DNA of 64,000 nt from Variovorax sp. DXTD-1 (GTDB lineage: Bacteria; Pseudomonadota; Gammaproteobacteria; Burkholderiales; Burkholderiaceae_C). How positions within the stretch are numbered: position 1 is the first letter of the stretch; each line of letters begins with the position of its first letter. Both the position numbers and the translations under genes were made by a program. Below are positions 56,262 through 63,690 of the stretch, piece by piece. The notes beneath the pieces are model-generated. The model saw nothing but the letters and a program-made list of their open reading frames with translations, was not told where the DNA came from and did not search any database. The stretch is from contig NZ_RWKH01000015.1 in assembly GCF_003984625.1 (NCBI RefSeq), positions 62,001-126,000 of the forward strand, given 5' to 3'.

Positions 56262-56512
56262 AGCGGCAGGGCCTCGTCGTCCTGGGCGTTGCGCTGGTCG
56301 CAACCTGCCTGGCGGCCTGCGGCGAAAAGCCGCAGACCAATGCGCAGGGCGTGAAGCACGACGCCGTTCCCTGGAGCGGCACCGGCACCAAGGAGAACGC
56401 CGGCACGGTGTTCACCGCGCCCGACTGGAAGGTCGGCGACAAGACCGCCTGGCAGCAGCAGCTCAAGACCCGCACGCAAAACGGGCAGAACGAATACAAC
56501 AAAGAGAACTGA
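56258..56512 (+). CDS. Small lipoprotein in the fdh operon
   Basis: An 84-residue predicted lipoprotein starting with GTG (overlapping the preceding stop, GTGA). The signal peptide ends in the lipobox CLAAC; the mature part is hydrophilic (PWSGTGTKENAGTVF, DWKVGDKTAWQQQL, GQNEYNKEN). It is embedded between the beta and gamma subunit genes, so it is likely part of the complex or its assembly. I know no characterised member. Confidence 0.75.
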   Translation: MKRQGLVVLGVALVATCLAACGEKPQTNAQGVKHDAVPWSGTGTKENAGTVFTAPDWKVGDKTAWQQQLKTRTQNGQNEYNKEN

Positions 56513-56523
56513 ACGGAGAGCCC

Positions 56524-57744
56524 ATGAAGCAAGCGCTGACCGCTCTCGTTATTTTCGCCGCGCTGGGTTCGGTGTTCGCGCAGGCGCAGCCGCCGGCTGC
56601 ACCTGGAACGACGCCCGCACCCGCTGTTCCTGCTGCAACCGCCGCGCCGGCGCCCGCCGGCGGCGTTCGCAGCCAGAACATCTTCGAGGTCAAGCCCGAA
56701 GCGAGCGCCGATCCCAACTACGCGAACCAGACCAACGGCGAGCGCATGAAGGTGCAGCCCGGCAACAACGCGCCCATGTGGCGGCAGGTGGGGCAGGGCG
56801 TCACCGGCTACAGCAGCCTGCCGAAAAGCGAGGCGCCCGAAGCCGGCAACCTGATTCAGCCGTTCGTGCAGTACCCGGGCTCGCGCTTCACCAATGCCGG
56901 CGAAGCCTGGCGCCAGGTGCGCAACGACTGGATCATTCCCTACGGCGCCGCACTGCTGTTCGTCGTGCTGCTGGCGTTGGCCATCTTCTATTTCACGCGC
57001 GGCCCCATTCGCCTGCACGGCCAGGAAACCGGCCGCAAGATCGAGCGCTTCACACCGTTCGAGCGAGCCACGCACTGGTCGAACGCCATCGCATTCGTCA
57101 CGCTCGCCATCTCCGGCATCGTGATGGCCTTCGGCAAGTTCTTCCTCTTGCCCTGGATGGGCTTGACGCTGTTCGGCTGGATTACCTACGCGCTCAAGAA
57201 CGTCCATAACTTTGTCGGCCCGCTGTTCGTGGTGACGACGGTGTTCATGGTGTTCACCTTCATCCGCGACAACATTCCGCGCGCGATGGACCTGAAATGG
57301 CTTGCGCGTTTCGGCGGCCTCTTCGGCGGCAAGGAAGTGCCTTCGCACCGTTTCAACGCGGGCGAGAAGCTGGTCTTCTGGGGCGGCGTGCTGTTCCTCG
57401 GCCTCTTCGTCATCGGCTCGGGGCTCTTCCTGGACAAGCTGCTGCCCGGCTTCGTCTATACCCGCGGCGAGATGCAGGTGGCGCACATGATCCACGGCGT
57501 TGCAACGCTGCTGATGATGGCAATGATCATGGGCCACATCTACATCGGCACGCTGGGCATGACGGGCGCCTACAAGGCCATGCGCACCGGCTACGTCGAC
57601 GAGACCTGGGCCAAGGAACACCACGAACTCTGGTACGACGACATTGCCGCGGGCAAGATCCCCGCACAGCGCACGGTTCCGGCCGATGCGTCGGCACCTG
57701 TCGCAGTGCGGGCACCGCGGCCCGCCGAAGGAACGTCCTCATGA
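56524..57744 (+). CDS. Formate dehydrogenase cytochrome b (gamma) subunit
   Basis: A 406-residue membrane subunit. A signal-like N-terminus (MKQALTALVIFAALGSVFA) and a Pro/Ala-rich periplasmic region of about 110 residues precede the cytochrome b561-type membrane part. Hydrophobic helices lie near residues 138-158, 187-205, 230-250, 275-300 and 320-340, with His in the THWSNAIAF and IHGVATLL segments as haem ligands. It passes electrons to the quinone pool. The tail overlaps the next ATG (ATGA). The extra N-terminal domain makes it longer than FdoI (211). Confidence 0.88.
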   Translation: MKQALTALVIFAALGSVFAQAQPPAAPGTTPAPAVPAATAAPAPAGGVRSQNIFEVKPEASADPNYANQTNGERMKVQPGNNAPMWRQVGQGVTGYSSLPKSEAPEAGNLIQPFVQYPGSRFTNAGEAWRQVRNDWIIPYGAALLFVVLLALAIFYFTRGPIRLHGQETGRKIERFTPFERATHWSNAIAFVTLAISGIVMAFGKFFLLPWMGLTLFGWITYALKNVHNFVGPLFVVTTVFMVFTFIRDNIPRAMDLKWLARFGGLFGGKEVPSHRFNAGEKLVFWGGVLFLGLFVIGSGLFLDKLLPGFVYTRGEMQVAHMIHGVATLLMMAMIMGHIYIGTLGMTGAYKAMRTGYVDETWAKEHHELWYDDIAAGKIPAQRTVPADASAPVAVRAPRPAEGTSS

Positions 57745-58160
57745 AGAAGCTGTCTGTGTCGCTGAAACTTTCCGCGCTGGTGCTCGCGCTGGCCGCGCCC
57801 ATCGCATGGGCCAAGCTGCCGCCGCCGGCCGCCACACCCGAGGCCAAGGCCAAGGCGGCCGAAGCGGCCGCCAAGACCGCGTGGAACGGCAAGGTCGACT
57901 CCTACAAGCTCTGCCAGGCGCAGGACCGCGTGGCCGCCAAGTACCGTGCAAGCGCGACCGCCGCAGGCAAGCCGGTACCGGCGGCGCCGGCGACACCGCC
58001 TTGCGCCGATCCCGGCTCCTTCGTTTTCACGCCGCCGCCGCCGGCGGACGCCAAGCCCATCGAGGCCGCGGGTGCGCATTCGCCAGCCACCACGGCGGCA
58101 TCGCCACCCAGCACCGTTCAGCCCGCCTCCGTCGTCAATCCCACGCCCAAGGCGCAGTGA
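57741..58160 (+). CDS. Exported two-cysteine protein of the fdh operon
   Basis: A 139-residue protein with a signal peptide (cleavage near AWA, residue 24). Its mature region is Ala/Pro-rich with two Cys (YKLCQAQDRVAAKY and PPCADPGSF) separated by about 30 residues, which could form a disulfide. The C-terminal half is Pro/Ala/Ser-rich and probably disordered. It overlaps the gamma gene by 4 bases and fdhD by 4 bases, so it is probably produced with the complex. Function unknown. Confidence 0.7.
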   Translation: MKKLSVSLKLSALVLALAAPIAWAKLPPPAATPEAKAKAAEAAAKTAWNGKVDSYKLCQAQDRVAAKYRASATAAGKPVPAAPATPPCADPGSFVFTPPPPADAKPIEAAGAHSPATTAASPPSTVQPASVVNPTPKAQ

Positions 58161-59032
58161 CGACGCGTTTGCCGTTGTTGCCGCTTCCACGTCTTACCCA
58201 GGCCCGCGCCGCGCTCACGCGCGAGGTCGAGGTCGTCGATGAGCATGGCGCGCACGGCACCGTTTCCATTCCTGCCGAGCGCGATCTCACGGTGTATGTG
58301 GACCGGCGCGAGCTCGTCACGCTGATGACGCTCGGCGCCCAGCCCGAATTGCTGGTGCTGGGCTACTTGCTGAACCAGCGTCTCATCGAATCGGCCAGCG
58401 ACGTCGAGTCGGTCACGGTCGACTGGGAAGTGGGCGCTGCCGCCGTCAAGACGCACGCCGGCATCGACCGCATCGAGGAGCGCACCGCAAAGAAGGTGGT
58501 AACCACCGGCTGCGGCCAGGGCAGCGTGTTCGGCGACCTGATGGCCGACATCGACAACCTCCGGCTGCCGCCCACGCGCATGACGCAGGCGCAGCTCTAC
58601 GCACTGGTCAACGCCATCCGGCTCCAGGAGAGCACCTACAAGTCGGCCGGTTCGGTGCACGGCTGTGCGCTGTTCACGCTCGAGCCCGGCGGTACCGAAG
58701 CGACGATGCACTGCTTCGTCGAAGACGTGGGTCGCCACAACGCCATCGACACCATCGCGGGCTGGTGCGCCATGCAGCCGCCGGCCGCGCTGGCGGGCGA
58801 CCGCGTGTTCTACACAACGGGCCGGCTCACGAGCGAAATGGTGATCAAGTCGGCGCAAATGGGCGTGCCCATCGTGGTTTCGCGCAGCGGCATCACGCAG
58901 ATGGGCCACGAGGTGGCCACGCGCGTCGGCCTGTGCGCCATCGGCCGCGCCACCAACCGGCACTTCGTCTGCTACGCGGGCGTCGATCGGCTGGTGCAGC
59001 AGCCGGAACTCGCGCGCCGCAATCCGGCCTAA
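58157..59032 (+). CDS. fdhD: Formate dehydrogenase accessory sulfurtransferase FdhD
   Basis: A 291-residue protein needed to sulfurate the molybdenum cofactor of formate dehydrogenases, transferring sulfur from IscS. Motifs seen are LLVLGYLLNQRLI, FVEDVGRHNAIDTIAG and the GRLTSEMVIKSAQMGVPIVVSRS region. The conserved cysteine site reads Cys119-Gly-Gln-Gly, so the second Cys of the CXXC found in E. coli FdhD is replaced. The start is GTG 58157, overlapping the upstream stop (GTGA). It can serve both formate dehydrogenases of this region. Confidence 0.92.
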   Translation: MTTRLPLLPLPRLTQARAALTREVEVVDEHGAHGTVSIPAERDLTVYVDRRELVTLMTLGAQPELLVLGYLLNQRLIESASDVESVTVDWEVGAAAVKTHAGIDRIEERTAKKVVTTGCGQGSVFGDLMADIDNLRLPPTRMTQAQLYALVNAIRLQESTYKSAGSVHGCALFTLEPGGTEATMHCFVEDVGRHNAIDTIAGWCAMQPPAALAGDRVFYTTGRLTSEMVIKSAQMGVPIVVSRSGITQMGHEVATRVGLCAIGRATNRHFVCYAGVDRLVQQPELARRNPA

Positions 59033-59102
59033 GGCCTGTTCCCCTACTTGCGGTAAGCCCCTGAAAGGCGCCGGCGCACCCGCGTCGGCTATCGTCTCGC
59101 CC

Positions 59103-61619
59103 ATGAATGCCTCCCTTCGCCTTGGCTGGCGCACCCTCTGGCGCGATTTGCGCGCCGGCGAACTGCGCCTCTTGATCGTTGCCGTGCTGCTGGCCGTGGC
59201 CGCCCTCACGGCCGTCGGCTTCTTTGCCGACCGATTGCAGGGAGGTTTGCAGCGCGATGCGCGGCAGCTGCTCGGCGGCGATGCGGTGATAGTGAGCGAC
59301 AACCCCACGCCTGCGACCTTCATTGCGCAGGCCCACGCGTTCGGGCTCCAGGGCACCGGTACCTTCGGCTTCCCGACCATGGCGCGGGCCGACGATGCCC
59401 AGGGCGGCGCCAGCAAGCTGGTGGCCCTGAAGGCCGTGACCGCGGGCTACCCGTTGCGCGGCAACCTGCAAACCGCGAACGCCCCCGATGCGCCCGGCAC
59501 CGTCACCCGCGACATTCCGCCGGCGGGCGAGGTGTGGGTCGATGCCTCGCTGCTCGACTCGCTCGCGCTCAAGGTGGGGGACATGCTCCTGCTCGGGGAC
59601 ACCGGCCTGCGCGTCGGACGCGTGATCACGCTCGAGCCGGACCGCGGGGCAGGCTTTATGAGCTTTTCGCCGCGCGTGATGCTCAACCAGGCGGACGTGC
59701 CGCGCACCGGGCTCGTACAGCCCGCGAGCCGCGTGGGCTACCGCTATGCGGTGGCGGGCGAAGATGCGGCCGTCAAGCGCTTTTCCGACTGGGCCGAGGC
59801 CACCATCAAGAAGGGCGAACTGCGCGGCGTGCGGCTCGACTCCTTCGAAGGCGGGCGCCCCGAAATGCGCCAGACGCTGGACCGGGCCGAGAAATTCCTG
59901 AGCCTGGTCGCGCTGCTCGCGGCGCTGCTGTCGGCCGTGGCCGTGGCGCTGGCCGCGCGCGGCTTCGCGGCCAGCCACCTCGACGACTGCGCCATGCTGC
60001 GCGTGCTCGGCCAGAGCCAGCGCACCATCGCGATGGCTTACTCGTTCGAATTCGCGGTCGTCGGCATCGTGGCCAGCAGCCTCGGCGTGGCCATCGGCTT
60101 CGCCGTGCACTACGTGTTCGTGGTGCTGCTTGCCGGGCTGGTCGAAACGGCGCTGCCCGCGGCCACCTTGTGGCCCGTGGCGTTCGGTTTGGGCATGGGG
60201 CTCACGCTGCTGTTCGCCTTCGGCCTGCCGCCGGTGCTGCAACTGGCCAAGGTGCCTCCGCTGCGCGTGATCCGGCGCGACGTCGGCGGGCTCAAGCCCG
60301 CGTCGCTCGCGGTGCTGGGCATCGGCGTGGCCGGCTTCGCGGCCTTGCTGATCGCCGCCAGCAGCGACCTGAAGCTGGGCCTGATCGCCGTGGGCGGCTT
60401 CGCGGGCGCGGTGGCCGTGTTCGCGCTCCTGAGTTGGCTCGCGGTGAAGGTGCTGCGGCGCAGCGTCAACGAAACCACCGCGCCGCGCTGGCTGGTGCTG
60501 GCCACGCGCCAGATCTCGGCGCGCCCGGCCTACGCCGTGGTGCAAGTCAGCGCGCTCGCCGTCGGCCTGCTTGCGCTGGTGTTGCTGGTGCTGCTGCGCA
60601 CCGACCTTGTTGCAAGCTGGCGCAAGGCGACGCCGCCCGATGCGCCGAACCGCTTCGTCATCAACGTCATGCCCGACCAGAGCACGGCGTTCCAGAAATC
60701 GCTGCGAGACGCCGGCGTGCGCAAGTTCGACTGGTACCCGATGATCCGCGGCCGGCTGGTGGCCATCAACGACAAGCCGGTGTCGCCCGACGACTACGTG
60801 GAAGACCGCGCCAAGCGCCTGGTGGACCGCGAGTTCAACCTCAGCAACAGCGTGGAGGCACCGGCGCACAACAGCATTGTGGCGGGTGCGTGGAAGCCCG
60901 ATGCGCCCGGTGAAGTGAGCGTGGAAGAAGGCCTGGCCGAAACGCTCGGCCTCAAGCTGGGCGACCTGCTGCGCTTCGACATCGGCGGCATGCAGAACGA
61001 CGCGCGCATCACCTCGCTGCGCAAGGTCGACTGGGGCTCGATGCATGCAAACTTCTTCGTGATGTACACCGTGGCCGCATTGCCCGACGTGCCTGTGACC
61101 TACATGGGCGCCTTCCGCGCACCCGAAACCCGTGGCTTCGACAACGCGCTGGTGCGCAGCTACCCCAACGTGACCAACGTGGACATGAGCGCCACCATCA
61201 ACCAGGTGCAGCGCGTGCTCGACCAGGTGATTCGCGCGGTCGAGTTCCTGTTCGGCTTCACGCTTGCGGCGGGCCTTGTGGTGCTGTTTGCCGCGGTCAC
61301 CGCCACGCGCGAAGAGCGCGCGCGCGAGTTCGCGGTGATGCGCGCCGTGGGCGCGCGCGCCAGCCTGCTGCGCCAGGTGCAGCGTGCCGAGCTGGCCGGT
61401 GTCGGCCTGCTCGCCGGCTTCCTGGCGAGCATCGTGGCGTCGGTCATCGGTTGGGGGCTTGCGCGCTATGTGTTCGACTTCACCTGGACCGCATCGCCCG
61501 TGGTGCCGGTGGCCGGTGCGCTCGCAGGCGCCGTGCTGGCGCTGGCCGCGGGATGGTGGGGCTTGCGCGACGTGCTGCGCCGGCCGGTGGTGGACACGCT
61601 GCGGCGCGCGGCCGAGTAA
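59103..61619 (+). CDS. FtsX-family ABC transporter permease (YbbP-like)
   Basis: An 838-residue inner-membrane protein of the FtsX/MacB permease type, with an N-terminal helix (about residues 22-42), a large periplasmic region and two clusters of helices (about residues 275-480 and 720-830). It resembles E. coli YbbP. The ATPase partner (YbbA-like) is not encoded next to it, so the two must be separate or the gene is split from its usual operon. Substrate unknown; lipoprotein or lipid transport is possible. Confidence 0.85.
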   Translation: MNASLRLGWRTLWRDLRAGELRLLIVAVLLAVAALTAVGFFADRLQGGLQRDARQLLGGDAVIVSDNPTPATFIAQAHAFGLQGTGTFGFPTMARADDAQGGASKLVALKAVTAGYPLRGNLQTANAPDAPGTVTRDIPPAGEVWVDASLLDSLALKVGDMLLLGDTGLRVGRVITLEPDRGAGFMSFSPRVMLNQADVPRTGLVQPASRVGYRYAVAGEDAAVKRFSDWAEATIKKGELRGVRLDSFEGGRPEMRQTLDRAEKFLSLVALLAALLSAVAVALAARGFAASHLDDCAMLRVLGQSQRTIAMAYSFEFAVVGIVASSLGVAIGFAVHYVFVVLLAGLVETALPAATLWPVAFGLGMGLTLLFAFGLPPVLQLAKVPPLRVIRRDVGGLKPASLAVLGIGVAGFAALLIAASSDLKLGLIAVGGFAGAVAVFALLSWLAVKVLRRSVNETTAPRWLVLATRQISARPAYAVVQVSALAVGLLALVLLVLLRTDLVASWRKATPPDAPNRFVINVMPDQSTAFQKSLRDAGVRKFDWYPMIRGRLVAINDKPVSPDDYVEDRAKRLVDREFNLSNSVEAPAHNSIVAGAWKPDAPGEVSVEEGLAETLGLKLGDLLRFDIGGMQNDARITSLRKVDWGSMHANFFVMYTVAALPDVPVTYMGAFRAPETRGFDNALVRSYPNVTNVDMSATINQVQRVLDQVIRAVEFLFGFTLAAGLVVLFAAVTATREERAREFAVMRAVGARASLLRQVQRAELAGVGLLAGFLASIVASVIGWGLARYVFDFTWTASPVVPVAGALAGAVLALAAGWWGLRDVLRRPVVDTLRRAAE

Positions 61620-61659
61620 TTGATAGAGATAGATTTTTTTCTTTAGCCGTGGGCGGGAA

Positions 61660-61690
61660 GGGCCTGGGAATGCAATACATTCCCCGGCCC
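61660..61690. promoter_or_regulatory. Hairpin upstream of OLD-like ATPase gene
   Basis: GGGCCTGGGAATG and CATTCCCCGGCCC, 13-base arms with one mismatch and a 5-base loop, between the permease stop and the ATPase ATG (29 bases downstream of the arm). It could be a terminator of the upstream gene (a T7 run lies 20 bases before, not after) or a leader structure. Confidence 0.35.
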
Positions 61691-61719
61691 TGCATTCATT
61701 CGATGAGAACCCCCCCTAC

Positions 61720-63171
61720 ATGCGCTTGGCGTCATTCCAGATCACCAACTTTCGCTCGATCAACGACAGCGGCTCCATCGATTCCACACAGCTCACCGCG
61801 ATCCTCGGCCGCAACGACAGCGGCAAGTCGAACCTGCTGCGCGCGTTGCACAGCCTGAACCCTGCTGAAGGCATAACCGAGCTCAGCCCGATCAAGGACT
61901 TTCCGCGGCACCGCCGCCTTGAAGAGTGCCAGCCCGATACACCGGTCGTTGCTACATGCTGGGCCCTCGACGAGAGCGAGCGGGCCGAACTCACGGCAAT
62001 GCTCCCGCGCGCGGCCAACGTGCGCCACGTGACCGCGGGCCGCGGCTACGGCACGGCGCGCTGGACGGGGCTCGAAGGCCTGGCTGAGCTGTCGCTCGAC
62101 GTGTCGGACATCAAGGGCAAGGTGCGAAAGATCGTGCCGGCGGTGAAGGCTGCCGCCGAGAAAGTGGCTGAGGAAGCAAGGGCGACGCTGGAGCAGGAGG
62201 CCGACGCCTTCGACGCCGCCATGATCCTGAGCCCCGACTACATCCGGTGGTCGGAAGGCGCAGTGAAGGCGCTGCAAACCTTGCGCAAGGCGCTGGCCGC
62301 TGCGGATGCCGAACTCAGCGACAAGCAGGAGCAGATGCTGGTCGAGCTGGAGGACATGGCCCGCGCGATTGCCAACGACACGCCGGCGCTTGCCAAGGCA
62401 AAGCAGTGGGTGCTCGAGAAGCTGCCCCGCTTCATCTACGTGGACGAGTATCCGGCGCTGCTCGGCCACCAGAACATTGCCGACTACCTGGTGCGCAAGG
62501 GCTGGGGCCAAGCGGCGCCCGAGCAGCAAGGCTTCGAAAAGCTCTGCAAGGCCGCTGGGCTCGACCCGCAGCAACTGCAAGACCTGCTGGACAAGAACGA
62601 CCTGGCCACGCGCAACCAGCTTGTCAACCGCGCGGGCGCCGTCGTCACTTCCGAGATTCGCCGGCTCTGGAAGGACCGCGAGCTCAAGGTGCGCTTCAAC
62701 CTCGACGGCCCGTACATGGACACGCTGGTGTCCGACCCCGACGACACCTACGAGGTGGAAGTGAACCTCGACGAGCGCAGCCGCGGCTTCCAATGGTTCT
62801 TCTCGTTCTACATCACCTTCTTTGCGGACACCAAGGGTGGCCGTGCAGGCGATGCCATCCTGCTGCTGGACGAGCCCGGCCTGCACCTGCATGCGCGCTC
62901 GCAGGCCGACTTGCTCGACCACTTCGAGCGAGACTTCGATAACCAGATCATCTACACCACGCACTCGCCGTTCATGGTGCCGGTTCATCGGCCCGATGCA
63001 GTGCGCACGGCCAGCATGGCGCCCTCGACCGGCACCATCGTGAGCAACAAGGCAGAGGGAGATGAGCGCACGCTGTACCCGTTGCGGGCCGCGCTCATGC
63101 TGAGCCGCATGGTGAACGGGGTCGCTGCATCAGTCGACGAAAGCGCTCTGGCGGCGGTTCCTGTCCAATAG
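61720..63171 (+). CDS. OLD-like AAA/SMC-type ATPase, apparently lacking the TOPRIM nuclease domain
   Basis: A 483-residue ATPase. Walker A is GRNDSGKS (residues 30-37), Walker B is AILLLDEPGLHLH, and YTTHSPFMV contains the His switch. A helical insertion between them is coiled-coil-like. The order matches the ATPase half of OLD-family nucleases. Those proteins continue with a C-terminal TOPRIM nuclease, whereas this one ends about 30 residues after the LYPLRAAL segment. This could be a real truncation or a short subfamily. slyX starts 4 bases after the stop. Confidence 0.8.
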   Translation: MRLASFQITNFRSINDSGSIDSTQLTAILGRNDSGKSNLLRALHSLNPAEGITELSPIKDFPRHRRLEECQPDTPVVATCWALDESERAELTAMLPRAANVRHVTAGRGYGTARWTGLEGLAELSLDVSDIKGKVRKIVPAVKAAAEKVAEEARATLEQEADAFDAAMILSPDYIRWSEGAVKALQTLRKALAAADAELSDKQEQMLVELEDMARAIANDTPALAKAKQWVLEKLPRFIYVDEYPALLGHQNIADYLVRKGWGQAAPEQQGFEKLCKAAGLDPQQLQDLLDKNDLATRNQLVNRAGAVVTSEIRRLWKDRELKVRFNLDGPYMDTLVSDPDDTYEVEVNLDERSRGFQWFFSFYITFFADTKGGRAGDAILLLDEPGLHLHARSQADLLDHFERDFDNQIIYTTHSPFMVPVHRPDAVRTASMAPSTGTIVSNKAEGDERTLYPLRAALMLSRMVNGVAASVDESALAAVPVQ

Positions 63172-63175
63172 AGCC

Positions 63176-63400
63176 ATGGAACACCTACCGGACGACATTG
63201 CAGAGCGGCTGACCGAACTCGAGATCAAGTCGAGTTACGCGGAAGATCTGCTGGAGCAACTCAACATGACGATCTACCGCCAACAGCAGCAGATCGACAG
63301 CCTGATTCTTCAAGTGACCCAGCTGAAACAGCAGAGTCAGAACGCGGGGCAGGAGGGGGCGGCGCGCAGCTTGCGGGACGAGTTGCCGCCGCATTACTGA
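63176..63400 (+). CDS. slyX: SlyX family protein
   Basis: A 74-residue helical protein with a coiled-coil heptad pattern (ERLTELEIKSSYAEDLLEQL, YRQQQQIDSLILQVTQL) and the typical C-terminus ELPPHY. SlyX's function is unknown. It is separated from the ATPase gene by 4 bases, though these are not usual partners; co-transcription is possible. Confidence 0.88.
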   Translation: MEHLPDDIAERLTELEIKSSYAEDLLEQLNMTIYRQQQQIDSLILQVTQLKQQSQNAGQEGAARSLRDELPPHY

Positions 63401-63404
63401 GAGC

Positions 63405-63677
63405 CTGTTGTTCAGGGCGGCGCACCCGCCGACGGGGTACCTTACTCCGCGAATGTCCCCCGGCCTGCGGCCTCCTCCTTTATTTCGCTGCGCAAGGCAC
63501 CCCGCCAGCGGGTGCGATGCAAAGAGCAGTCGTTGATCAGCGATACACCACGAGCGTGCCCCAGTGCACAGGGCATCGGGTGCTCCACGCAGCGAAATAA
63601 AGGAGGAGGGGCGCAGCCCCGGGGGACATTCGCGGAGGGGAGTACCCGGTGGCCTTTGCACACGCCCTGAACAACAG
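63405..63677. repeat. Large imperfect inverted repeat element
   Basis: The outer arms CTGTTGTTCAGGGCG (63405-63419) and CGCCCTGAACAACAG (63663-63677) are perfect complements. Further in, the CCGCGAATGTCCCCCGG and CTCCTCCTTTATTTCG stretches of the left arm recur as the reverse complement at about 63592-63636, ending in CGCAGCGAAATAAAGG. The middle loop of about 95 bases holds shorter self-complementary pieces. Reading frames inside it look spurious. It resembles a REP/MITE-like dispersed intergenic palindrome. It could also terminate slyX and the convergent gene. Confidence 0.8.
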
Positions 63678-63690
63678 CGCCAAGACAAGA

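Noticed and set aside
52605..56303. 1232-codon open frame on the minus strand opposite the exported FDH genes
   Set aside because: High-GC codon bias leaves long antisense frames open. The plus strand has two well-conserved subunits there, and the antisense product is His/Arg/Gly-rich without motifs.
63442..63663. Short open frames inside the large inverted repeat (also 63537-63830)
   Set aside because: They are made by the repeat itself, with Cys/Pro/Arg-rich sequence and no ribosome-binding site. The second also runs into the hemolysin-like gene in another frame.
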